Position numbers and translations under genes: made by a program
In this document: positions 1 through 5,924 of the stretch, piece by piece
Numbering within the stretch: position 1 is the stretch's first letter
Layout: every line of letters starts with the position of its first letter
DNA from: Bacteroidales bacterium
GTDB lineage: Bacteria; Bacteroidota; Bacteroidia; Bacteroidales; VadinHA17
DNA: 10,343 nt
NCBI GenBank assembly: GCA_031285575.1
Contig: JAITVX010000062.1
Span: forward strand, 1 to 10,343
Direction of reading: 5' to 3'
Notes under the pieces: generated by a model
What the model was told of the DNA's origin: nothing
Seen by the model: only the letters and a program-made list of their open reading frames with translations
Databases searched by the model: none

Positions 1-111
1 GCCGTCGATGTGCCAGTTGCCGTTGGCGCCTATGGCAATGGCGGGGGCGTTGCCGCGTGCCGGGGTGCCGGTGTCGGCGCCGTCGATGTGCCAGTTGCCG
101 TTGGTGCCTAT
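1..111 (-). repeat. 78-bp-period in-gene repeat (26-residue protein repeat)
   Basis: Bases 1-33 and 79-111 are the same except for one base, a period of 78 bp or 26 codons. In the leftward lipoprotein frame each encodes an I-G-x-N-G-N-W-H-I-D-G block, with D-T-G-T-P-A-R-G-N after the first. The repeat is in frame, so it is part of the protein. More copies may lie beyond the edge. Confidence 0.75.
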
Positions 112-372
112 TTCTACAAACGCCGAGGTGTTGCGCACCGAAAGCTGCGAGCCGTCGCTGAGTGTTATTACGTAGTGGCTGCCTGTTGTTTCGTAGCCTG
201 TTACGCCGAGCCGCTTGTCGAGCGCATTCAGAAGGCTTTCATACTGCGCCATCTGCTCTTTAAGCCTGCCGATGTCGTTTTTCAGTTCGTCGATGTCGTT
301 TTTGTAGCATCCGGCCAGCATGATGAGCGCCGGCAGCAGGAAAACAGACTTCCAGGGAAGACAGAACTTCAA
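1..372 (-). CDS. DUF4988-like surface lipoprotein, N-terminal part (cut by window edge)
   Basis: This leftward reading frame continues past base 1, so only about 124 residues are visible. From a TTG at 372-370 it gives a lipoprotein signal (basic Lys8, hydrophobic SVFLLPALIM, lipobox LAGC with Cys22 at 309-307). A charged coiled coil follows (about residues 26-52, DIDELKNDIGRLKEQM...), then a short beta-rich stretch (YVITLSDGSQLSVRN). Last come two copies of a glycine/asparagine motif (IGTNGNWHIDG and IGANGNWHIDG) about 26 residues apart. This layout fits DUF4988, the N-terminal domain of many Bacteroidota surface lipoproteins that also appears in PL29-type proteins. The missing C-terminus would decide the function. 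It lies downstream of, and in the same direction as, a BtuB/BtuG-like pair, so a role in B12 capture is possible but inferred. The start is uncertain: no ATG precedes the signal sequence, the frame stays open into repeat DNA, and a GTG farther up would add an unlikely N-terminus. Confidence 0.7.
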   Translation of the reverse strand, partial: MKFCLPWKSVFLLPALIMLAGCYKNDIDELKNDIGRLKEQMAQYESLLNALDKRLGVTGYETTGSHYVITLSDGSQLSVRNTSAFVEIGTNGNWHIDGADTGTPARGNAPAIAIGANGNWHIDG

Positions 373-381
373 TACTCTTTT

Positions 382-548
382 CGCCGTTGCGAACTCTTTT
401 TCCGCCGTTGCGAACGGAGTGAAGCAATCCACCGGTGTTGTGTCTGGATTGCTTCGCCGTGCCGTCTCGCAATGACGAACTCCATTGCCCGCCGTTGCAA
501 ACTCCTTTTCCGTCATTGCAAACTCCTTTTCCGTCATTGCGAACGGAG
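382..548. repeat. 21-bp tandem units preceding each palindromic element
   Basis: Short units built on CCGTCATTGCRAACTCCTTTT recur at an exact 21-bp spacing. The TTGC core lies at 387 and 408 before the first palindromic element, and at 495, 516 and 537 before the second. Each series runs directly into the left end of the palindromic element (left terminus CCGTCATTGCGA in the second copy). The units therefore look like tandem duplications of the element's own end. No coding role is supported. Confidence 0.65.
405..477. repeat. Nested-palindrome repeat element, copy A
   Basis: This is a 73-bp element with an outer inverted repeat (left end CCGTTGCGA, right end TCGCAATGACG) and a perfect 11-bp inner one, GAAGCAATCCA (421-431) against TGGATTGCTTC (445-455). 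The loop is 13 nt. It belongs to a widely seen class of small palindromic intergenic repeats whose chance translation gives peptides such as CERSEAIH or SLRGGTTKQS. It encodes no transposase, so it would be a non-autonomous, MITE/REP-like element if mobile. Confidence 0.75.
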
Positions 549-604
549 TGAAGCAATCCATAACATAACATGGATTGCTTCGTCGTTCCTCCTCGCAATG
601 ACGG
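531..604. repeat. Nested-palindrome repeat element, copy B
   Basis: This 74-bp element is in the same orientation as the copy about 125 bp away and better preserved. The outer 12-bp inverted repeat is perfect: CCGTCATTGCGA (531-542) against TCGCAATGACGG (593-604). The inner 11-bp repeat GAAGCAATCCA (550-560) / TGGATTGCTTC (571-581) is also perfect, with a 10-nt loop. Loops and right arms differ between the two copies while the stems are kept, which suggests selection or a mobility mechanism acting on the fold. Confidence 0.8.
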
Positions 605-622
605 TACGCCACGCAAACACCT

Positions 623-776
623 TGCGAAGCACTTCGTATAGACCCTGCGAAGCACTTCGTAGATACCCTACGAAGCACTTCGTAGATACCATACGAAGCG
701 CTTCGTAAACACCCTACGAAGCACTTCGTATAGACCCTACGAAGCGCTTCGTAAACACCCTGCGACGGGCGTCGCA
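623..776. repeat. Seven-unit, 23-bp tandem array of 16-bp palindromes
   Basis: Seven 16-bp palindromes start at 623, 646, 669, 692, 715, 738 and 761, an exact 23-bp period with 7-nt spacers (tagaccc, gataccc or aacaccc types). Typical unit: TACGAAGCRCTTCGTA; units 4 and 6 are perfect palindromes. Unit 7, TGCGACGGGCGTCGCA, differs in sequence but keeps 7-bp arms through paired changes. The array starts just beyond the 3' end of the BtuG-like gene and fills the gap before the downstream lipoprotein gene. The period is too short and the spacers too similar for a CRISPR. Possible roles are mRNA 3'-end protection, a protein-binding array, or a minisatellite. Confidence 0.9.
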
Positions 777-794
777 ACTCTACGGCGGTTTTCA

Positions 795-1964
795 TCATAT
801 CAGTTTTTTGCGTGTGAACACTATGTGCGCCGGTATGTCGCCGGTTGTTACCTCCCATCTCTTTGTGCCGCCGGGCGCGAAGCAGTAGAGGGTGCCGGGG
901 GTTACGTGGTTTTTGGCGTCGGTAACGTATATCTCGCGCGTGTCGGGGTTAACGGCAATGCCGTAGGGGGTTTGCATGGCGGCGCCGGTGCCGTCGGTTA
1001 TGAAGCTGTTCGACACCACGCTTTTTGTGAGTGTATTTATAATGGCGAACGAGGCTGTGCTGCTGCCCGTGGCGTGGTTCCACACGGTGCCGCAGGTGTA
1101 GAGCGAATCGCCGCACAGCGCCATGTTGCCAACCGGCAGCTGAAGGGATGAAACGGCGTCGTTTCCGTCAATTATGTATATGCCGGCGCCGGCGCCGCCG
1201 TAGTCGCCGCGCGATGTTACCCAGATGTTGCCGTGGCTGTCGGGCTCCATGCGGTGCAGGTTTATGGCTACGGTTATCTTCTTCACCTCCTCGAAGGTGT
1301 TGAGGTCGATTACCGACACGGTGCTGTCGTAGTGGGGCACGCGGTATCCGCCGCTGTTTGCCACATACAGCCTGCCGCCGCGCACAGCCATTTCTTCGGG
1401 CAGCCAGCCCACGCTGCACTCGCCAACAACGGCAAGCAATGCGGTGTCGATTTTTGCCACGTATCCGAGCCGTGCACCGGGGTCGGCCTGCACCTTACCG
1501 GCATACGAGCTTACGTAGGCGTGGCCTCCGCTGAACGTAATGTAGCGGCAGTTGGGTATGGGTATGGTTGCTATGTGCCGCGCCGTACCTGCGTCCATCA
1601 CCTCCACCAGATGCGAGCAGTTGATGACGGCGTAGAGCTTGCCGCCGTAAATCTGGATGTCGTTTCCCACGTCGCCCAACTCTTTCACCACACCGGGGTT
1701 GCGCTGCGCGAAAATGTTTTTGCTGTACTGGCCGGTTTCGTAGTCGAACCAGTCGAGCGTGGCCTTGTTGCTGCCCATGTTGCCTTCGTTCAGCAGGAAG
1801 AAGCCCTTTATAGGTTCTTCGCCCGGCGCTGCGGGTGCAACGGCGGTTACGGTTGGCTGAGCGGCAGGCTCTTCGCCCTTGCGGCACGCCTGCATGCAGG
1901 CCGCCGCCGCCACGCACAGAAGCAGCACGGCAATGTGTTTGTTCGGTGTTACTGTCATACTCAT
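795..1964 (-). CDS. btuG: DUF5074/YncE-like beta-propeller lipoprotein, BtuG-like cobalamin-binding surface protein
   Basis: This 389-residue protein probably sits on the cell surface and hands cobalamin to the receptor encoded just upstream. The N-terminus has a hydrophobic segment (about 11-22) and a lipobox ending MQAC, Cys27; Cys23 is an alternative. The rest is rich in propeller-like repeats: LLNEGNMGSNKATLDWFDY (about 57-75), ELGDVGNDIQIYGGKLYAV, PNCRYITFSGGHAYVSSYAG, EEMAVRGGRLYVANSGGY, TVSVIDLNTFEEVKKI, DSHGNIWVTSRGDYGG and GIAVNPDTREIYVTDA. These are typical of the Bacteroidota DUF5074/YncE family. BtuG proteins are seven-bladed propellers that bind B12 tightly and cap BtuB. The first ATG overlaps the receptor stop by one base (TAATG), implying translational coupling; a second ATG is codon 3. 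The family call is firm. The B12 role rests on the neighbours and the riboswitch. Confidence 0.85.
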   Translation of the reverse strand: MSMTVTPNKHIAVLLLCVAAAACMQACRKGEEPAAQPTVTAVAPAAPGEEPIKGFFLLNEGNMGSNKATLDWFDYETGQYSKNIFAQRNPGVVKELGDVGNDIQIYGGKLYAVINCSHLVEVMDAGTARHIATIPIPNCRYITFSGGHAYVSSYAGKVQADPGARLGYVAKIDTALLAVVGECSVGWLPEEMAVRGGRLYVANSGGYRVPHYDSTVSVIDLNTFEEVKKITVAINLHRMEPDSHGNIWVTSRGDYGGAGAGIYIIDGNDAVSSLQLPVGNMALCGDSLYTCGTVWNHATGSSTASFAIINTLTKSVVSNSFITDGTGAAMQTPYGIAVNPDTREIYVTDAKNHVTPGTLYCFAPGGTKRWEVTTGDIPAHIVFTRKKLI

Positions 1965-4030
1965 TATATATTAACTGTTATTTTGAAATAGAAGTTTGTT
2001 CCCGGCATGGGGTAGCACTGCACCACCTCATACTGCCGGTTGAGCAGGTTGTTCACTTCGGCCGTCAGCCTTATCTCCTTCTTCCTGGCGGTTAGCGTGT
2101 GCGACAGCGATACGTCGTGCGTGTACCACGGCTGCTCGCGGTTTTCGGCTATGTTGGCGCTTGCGTTCCAGCGCTCGCCGGTGTATATGAAGCTGTAGTT
2201 GAAACCCCACCTGCGGAAGCTGCCTCCGGCAACAAGCGAGCCGCTGTGCAGCGGTATGTATGGAATCTGGTCGCCATGGTAGCTGTTAGCGGCAGCGGTG
2301 AAGTCCTGCGCCCGCTGAAACGTGTAGCTTATGCGGGTGTTAAGCGCCCATTCCGTGCCTGGCTGCCATGCGTTTGCCAGCGCCGCGTCAACACCGCGTA
2401 TCTCAACGAGGCCGAGGTTCAGCATCGTCCACCTGAACTGGTTCGACACGGGCATGGCGATAATCTTGCCGGTTACCCTGTTATAATAGGCATCAACCTG
2501 CACCTCCATGCGCCTGGCCCACCGGCTGCCGAACTCCCTTGCATACGTGGCGCCGGCGTTATACTGCGTGGTGTATTCCGGGTTCAGGTCTTTGTTGCCA
2601 ATAAACGTATAATACAGGTCGTTCATCGTCGGCATGCGGAATATCTTCTTGTAGAAGGCGCGGAAGTTAAGGTCGGTTTCTTTCCACGGCCGCCACCACG
2701 CTGCTACGGCCGGCGTATATTTGTGCCTGTTGCCCGCAGCAGCATCGGGCGTTCGGGTGGTTTCGCTCACAAACGTTCCCAGCACGCTTGCCTGCAGCCT
2801 GAAGCGCCGCAGGTGCAGGGCAGTTGTGGCGGCGGTCAGCCCTGTATAGCGCTGCGGATACACGAAACCGGCAAGGTCGGCCGAAAGCGTATTGTACTGA
2901 AGGTCGGCCGAAAGGCCTGCGCTCCACCAGTCGAACAGCATAATGCTGCCGGCCGACGAAAAGTACGCCTCCTGCTGCCGGTAGCGGTTATCGACATACA
3001 TTGCTGTAACGTCGAGGCGCGGGTCGGAGCGGTAGTGCAGGTAATCGTAAGCATATTTGGCGCTCAGCAGCATGCTGTACCTGTTTCCGAAACGCTTTTT
3101 AAGCGACGACTGCATGAAGAAACTGGCGTCGCTCTGCCTGTCCTGATGCCTGAACATGCCGGGTTCCTCGCGCACCGCCGCACCGGGATATCCGCGCTCC
3201 GAACCATAGAAGTATGCCCTGGTTTTCCACTCGCCGCCTTCAATTTTTCCCGACAACCCCTGCTCCATGCGCAGCGCACGCACATCGCCGTTGCGCCGCA
3301 CCTCGGTGGTGTCGTATCCGTTTTTCTTTCTGTACGAAAACCTGTATCTGCCGGTGGTGTACATATATTCGGCGCCAAACGACGCAGCAACGCGCTCGCT
3401 CAGCCGCCGCTCCCACAGCACGGCAGGGTTTACGGTGCCAAACGAGCCGCCCTTTATGCCCGCCTTTATGTTGAATTTCTTTCCGCCGGCAAACTCGGGC
3501 GTGCGAGCAGCCATGTAAACAGAGCCTGCCGAAGCGAAATCTTTTGCCGGCTGCAGTACGGCGCTCTTCTGTCCGTTGTAAAGCGACACCGACTCCATGT
3601 TTTCCAGCGAGAAGCGCCCCATGTCGATAATTCCGTTCTGCGCGTTGCCCAGCTCTATGCCGTCGTAAAACACCCCTGTGTGCTGACTGCCCATGCTGCG
3701 TATGTTAACGGTTTTCAGCCCGCCAATGCCGCCGTAGTCCTTAATCTGAACACCCGAAAAGTAGCGCACGGCGTCGGCCACCGAGTGAACGCTCAACCTC
3801 TGCAGCTCCCCGCCCGACAGGGTTTGTACCGGAATTACCTCCCTTGCAGCAGTCTGCTCAGGCGGCGTTTCCCTCACAGTCGCTTTGCTGCGAACACCGT
3901 AAATAGTTACCTCGCCAATAGCCACCTCGTCGGCGGCAAATACGGTATCGGCAACGTTTTGTGCAAAAATGTAACCCGATGCACCGCAAGGCGCAATGGC
4001 AAGGAGCATATAAAAACAAAATCGCTTCAT
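1964..4030 (-). CDS. btuB: TonB-dependent outer-membrane receptor, BtuB-like cobalamin transporter
   Basis: This 688-residue TonB-dependent receptor is about the usual length for BtuB-like transporters. It has a signal peptide (about 1-24, ending IFAQ) and a TonB-box-like stretch around residues 39-46 (GEVTIYGV). A plug domain follows (about 65-165), with SVADAVRYFSGVQIKDYGG, LKTVNIRSMGSQHTGVFYDG and NMESVSLYNGQ. The remainder is a beta-barrel of alternating aromatic strands, ending TNFYFKITVNI. The barrel contains the common receptor stretch FRAFYKKIFRMPTMNDLYY and NPEYTTQYNAGATY. It lacks the CarboxypepD_reg domain and SusD partner of SusC-type glycan receptors. The cobalamin riboswitch in its leader and the BtuG-like gene coupled to its stop codon point to vitamin B12 or another corrinoid as substrate. 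A terminal Ile replaces the more usual terminal aromatic residue. Confidence 0.88.
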   Translation of the reverse strand: MKRFCFYMLLAIAPCGASGYIFAQNVADTVFAADEVAIGEVTIYGVRSKATVRETPPEQTAAREVIPVQTLSGGELQRLSVHSVADAVRYFSGVQIKDYGGIGGLKTVNIRSMGSQHTGVFYDGIELGNAQNGIIDMGRFSLENMESVSLYNGQKSAVLQPAKDFASAGSVYMAARTPEFAGGKKFNIKAGIKGGSFGTVNPAVLWERRLSERVAASFGAEYMYTTGRYRFSYRKKNGYDTTEVRRNGDVRALRMEQGLSGKIEGGEWKTRAYFYGSERGYPGAAVREEPGMFRHQDRQSDASFFMQSSLKKRFGNRYSMLLSAKYAYDYLHYRSDPRLDVTAMYVDNRYRQQEAYFSSAGSIMLFDWWSAGLSADLQYNTLSADLAGFVYPQRYTGLTAATTALHLRRFRLQASVLGTFVSETTRTPDAAAGNRHKYTPAVAAWWRPWKETDLNFRAFYKKIFRMPTMNDLYYTFIGNKDLNPEYTTQYNAGATYAREFGSRWARRMEVQVDAYYNRVTGKIIAMPVSNQFRWTMLNLGLVEIRGVDAALANAWQPGTEWALNTRISYTFQRAQDFTAAANSYHGDQIPYIPLHSGSLVAGGSFRRWGFNYSFIYTGERWNASANIAENREQPWYTHDVSLSHTLTARKKEIRLTAEVNNLLNRQYEVVQCYPMPGTNFYFKITVNI

Positions 4031-4157
4031 TCAAACTGTTTAAAACAGCCGTCGTGAAACGAAACGGTAAACTGCACAACAGGTATATGACCGAATTATC
4101 TCCGGCCTGCCGGCTTTGTTCCCTGGCTCCATTCCACGAAAGCCTTGTAACTGTTTT

Positions 4158-4315
4158 CATCTGGCAGGTTTTCTGACTTGTTCCGTCTCCGGGCGTCCTT
4201 CCCATCCCTTCGCAGGACAGTGGAGCGAGCTATTGCCCAAAGACTTCAGCGGAACTTACAGCAGCGGGCCTGTTCAGGACTTTCACCTGATTCCCTTTTC
4301 ACTGCTTTTCCATGG
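4158..4315 (-). promoter_or_regulatory. Cobalamin (AdoCbl) riboswitch
   Basis: On the minus strand the RNA reads GGGAATCAGGTGAAAGTCC, then TGAACAGGCCCGCTGCTGTAAG (together 4295-4255). This is the conserved cobalamin core (GGGAA, GGTGnnAnTCC, GCnGCTGTAA). The B12 box appears as CTCCACTG (4225-4218; usual form AGCCACTG). The 3' part has GGGAAGGACGCCCGGAG and the typical ending GTCAGAAAACCTGCC. CATGG near 4315 and CCAGATG near 4158 can form P1. About 127 nt separate it from the receptor start. I see no strong GC hairpin plus U-run there, so control may be translational. High cobalamin would be expected to switch off the btuB-btuG operon. Confidence 0.95.
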
Positions 4316-4343
4316 TTGTGGAATTGCAGCGCCAAAATCGGCG

Positions 4344-4373
4344 CGAATATACGAATAGTATTGTGTAAAGCAA
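4344..4373 (-). promoter_or_regulatory. Putative Bacteroidota promoter for the riboswitch/btuB operon
   Basis: The minus strand carries TTG (4373-4371), a 19-nt spacer and TATATTCG (4351-4344). The Bacteroidota consensus is TTG, about 19-21 nt, then TAnnTTTG, so there is one mismatch in the -7 box. Transcription would start near 4338, just before a small GCGCC/GGCGC hairpin (4329-4344) and the riboswitch. The spacing fits well, but this is sequence inference only. Confidence 0.55.
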
Positions 4374-4375
4374 TA

Positions 4376-4418
4376 CGTGCTGCAAATGATTACCCTGATG
4401 TATTTCATCTGCAGCACG
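4376..4418. other. Intergenic stem-loop between porP-like gene and btuB promoter
   Basis: CGTGCTGCA (4376-4384) pairs perfectly with TGCAGCACG (4410-4418). After one mismatch the stem continues with ATGA (4386-4389) against TCAT (4405-4408), leaving a loop of about 15 nt. It lies just past the end of the porP-like gene and just upstream of the btuB promoter. No U-tract follows on either strand, so it is not a classical intrinsic terminator. It could protect the porP mRNA end or aid termination. Confidence 0.5.
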
Positions 4419-4444
4419 GCATGTTGCCTGTTATACAGGTCAGA

Positions 4445-5503
4445 CTATTTCGATGTTGCCGCCTTTCGCCTCATCCATGTGTTGCCTCTGTATTGCTGTT
4501 CGCTGTCCTGGAATTCATAACGGCGTCTGTAGCGGAAAAACCTTTCAACATCGCCGTAGGTAATGCTGACCATTATTTCGTGCGAACCTAATGAATATTT
4601 ATGCATGTTGCTCATGGAGTAGTCGAAAGCATATCCGAAATAATATTGCTTGTGGCGTACTCCGAATATCATGCTGGCGCCACCGTTAACACCACCGCCG
4701 CCCGAACGGTAGGAAAAACCGCCCCAGAACTGGTCAAAATAATATACCATAACGTTGGCATCGACCTGAGCGGCGCCTCTTTCGCTTAGCTTGAGCTGCG
4801 TGCCGGGAACCAGAGCCCACTGGCGGTTAATATCCAGCACATAACCACCAAGCAAAAGGTACTGGCGTTCGAGCCTGTAATCGTAGCTGTTGCGCCCGCC
4901 AAAGGTAAGAAACGACTGAAACAGATTGGAAACCGAAAGGCCGGTATAGTAGTCGTTTGTGGTATAATGCACCCCAAACGACGCCTCCGGGACAAAGCTG
5001 CTGAGCCGGTTTGCGTCAATATACCGGTCATATCCCAGCTCAGTAACTATCTTGTCGCGATTAATGTACAGCTGAAAAAATGAGCCTGTAAGTCCGAATG
5101 ACAGCTGTCCCTGCGGGGCTTCCATGTGGTATGCATACGTAAAATGGCTGCCGGTGGTGCGTATGGGTCCGCGTATGTCGTTGAACAGTGCTACGCCAAG
5201 TCCTGCATTTCCGGGGCTGTATCCGCTTGTGCCGTATGATGAACGCTTTCCGAAAAGACCTTCGCGCGGCAACCGTGTCTGTGCGGTTAAGGTCTGATTG
5301 GTAGGAGCCCCCACGAAACCAGCCCATTGATCTTTGATTGTAAGCCCGACAGAAGCGTATCCGTCGGCACCGCATGCGGCAGGATTCAGCAGGAAACGGT
5401 TGAAAAGGTACTGTGTGAATGGCTGCGACTGCTGACCACTGACTGTTGAAATCGACAGTATTAATGCAGCAGCAATGCAGATTACGGTAATAGGCGCTTT
5501 CAT
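4445..5503 (-). CDS. PorP/SprF family type IX secretion-associated outer-membrane protein
   Basis: This 352-residue protein has a signal peptide (about 1-23, ending VSG) and then the family's opening signature, QPFTQYLFNRFLLNPAACGADGY. Other typical stretches are LTIKDQWAGFVGAPTNQTLTAQT, GLGVALFNDIRGPI, SFGLTGSFFQLYINRDK and FVPEASFGVHYTTNDYYTGLSV. The glycine- and aromatic-rich pattern suits an outer-membrane beta-barrel of usual family length. PorP/SprF proteins work with the type IX secretion system, and many genomes hold several orphan copies next to large secreted surface proteins. No porK/L/M/N, gliding or large adhesin gene lies in this window, so this copy is an orphan here and its partner is unknown. 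It ends just before the btuB promoter and starts about 420 bp from the divergent capsule operon. I find no TAnnTTTG promoter upstream (5504-5648). Confidence 0.88.
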   Translation of the reverse strand: MKAPITVICIAAALILSISTVSGQQSQPFTQYLFNRFLLNPAACGADGYASVGLTIKDQWAGFVGAPTNQTLTAQTRLPREGLFGKRSSYGTSGYSPGNAGLGVALFNDIRGPIRTTGSHFTYAYHMEAPQGQLSFGLTGSFFQLYINRDKIVTELGYDRYIDANRLSSFVPEASFGVHYTTNDYYTGLSVSNLFQSFLTFGGRNSYDYRLERQYLLLGGYVLDINRQWALVPGTQLKLSERGAAQVDANVMVYYFDQFWGGFSYRSGGGGVNGGASMIFGVRHKQYYFGYAFDYSMSNMHKYSLGSHEIMVSITYGDVERFFRYRRRYEFQDSEQQYRGNTWMRRKAATSK

Positions 5504-5648
5504 AGTTTTTCTTTTTATAGTTTTGCTATCTTATACGGAGGTATAAAAAAAAGGGTGCATTTTTAAGCATGGTTTTGACGAATGGCTCTTTTTGAATGAC
5601 GAAAATCGATAATGCAGGCGCCGGATTATTGCTGGTCGATATGCATAC

Positions 5649-5678
5649 AACGTTAGTCAAAGAAAAAACTACATTAGT
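5649..5678 (+). promoter_or_regulatory. Candidate LytTR-type response-regulator operator (direct repeat)
   Basis: Two 9-bp sites, AACGTTAGT (5649-5657) and TACATTAGT (5670-5678), are separated by exactly 12 bp, a 21-bp period or about two helical turns. The LytTR consensus, recalled from the literature, is [TA][AC][CA]GTTN[AG][TG] in direct repeat with about 12 bp between. The first site matches at every position and the second misses only the G. The pair ends 10 bp upstream of the candidate -33 TTG, the usual place for activator binding. The likely target is the capsule operon to the right. Confidence 0.5.
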
Positions 5679-5688
5679 CAAACTTGTC

Positions 5689-5720
5689 TTGTTTTGTATT
5701 ATTTTCGTAACATATCTTTG
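5689..5720 (+). promoter_or_regulatory. Putative Bacteroidota promoter of the capsule operon
   Basis: TTG (5689-5691), a 21-nt spacer and TATCTTTG (5713-5720) give an exact match to the -7 consensus TAnnTTTG. A second TTTG (5693-5696) would give a 16-nt spacer. The start site would fall near 5725, leaving a leader of about 200 nt before the wza-like gene. Confidence 0.6.
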
Positions 5721-5723
5721 ACG

Positions 5724-5745
5724 CTGTTATAAAATATAATAACAG
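5724..5745 (+). other. Stem-loop at the predicted 5' end of the capsule leader
   Basis: CTGTTAT (5724-5730) and ATAACAG (5739-5745) form a perfect 7-bp stem with an 8-nt AT loop. It would be the first structure in the transcript. It could protect the mRNA or recruit an antitermination factor such as the NusG-like UpxY proteins of Bacteroides capsule loci. No such gene is in this window, so that is inference. Confidence 0.45.
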
Positions 5746-5776
5746 AAAACGGTTCCTGCGTCTGTTTCCGGTTTTG

Positions 5777-5872
5777 ATGAAAGGCGTATCGGGGCTGTCT
5801 GTTTGCCAGACGAAGTATGCAGTCGTATTCAAGGATGTGATTGACGGTGGCGAAGCCGTAAGGTGCGCATAG
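5777..5872 (+). CDS. Possible 31-codon leader ORF before the capsule operon
   Basis: ATG at 5777 opens a 31-codon frame ending TAG at 5870-5872; it begins MKGVSGLSVCQTKYAVVF and ends GGEAVRCA. It lies wholly inside the predicted leader, and its stop runs straight into six T residues (5873-5878). I recognise no family. It may be a regulatory leader peptide, a small protein, or chance: with no clear stem before the T-run, attenuation is only a possibility. Confidence 0.25.
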   Translation: MKGVSGLSVCQTKYAVVFKDVIDGGEAVRCA

Positions 5873-5924
5873 TTTTTTAGTGGTAAAAGGATAACAGAAA
5901 AATAAATAATGTATAATCAGAAAA

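Noticed and set aside
260..655. Leftward 131-codon open frame
   Set aside because: It translates repeat DNA (SLRGGTTKQS, LLHSVRND) and then the lipoprotein gene in the wrong frame. The neighbouring frame gives a good lipoprotein signal and DUF4988-like sequence instead.
10..708. Long rightward open frame (232 codons) over the left edge
   Set aside because: It is antisense to the lipoprotein gene, then reads through the palindromic elements and the 23-bp array. Its CERSEAIH-type peptides are the known chance translation of such repeats.
616..776. 23-bp array as a CRISPR
   Set aside because: Repeats of 16 bp with 7-nt, nearly identical spacers are far too short and uniform, and no cas gene is nearby.
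2099..4057. Rightward 652-codon open frame opposite the receptor
   Set aside because: It is a shadow of the GC-rich btuB-like gene. The minus frame has signal peptide, plug and barrel features, while this frame has no recognisable domain.
4376..4418. Stem-loop as an intrinsic terminator of the porP-like gene
   Set aside because: The stem is good but no T-run follows it on the minus strand, so it is reported only as a stem-loop.
5504..5648. Promoter for the porP-like gene
   Set aside because: I looked for TAnnTTTG with an upstream TTG on the minus strand and found no acceptable match. The stretch is A/T-rich and holds nothing else I can name.
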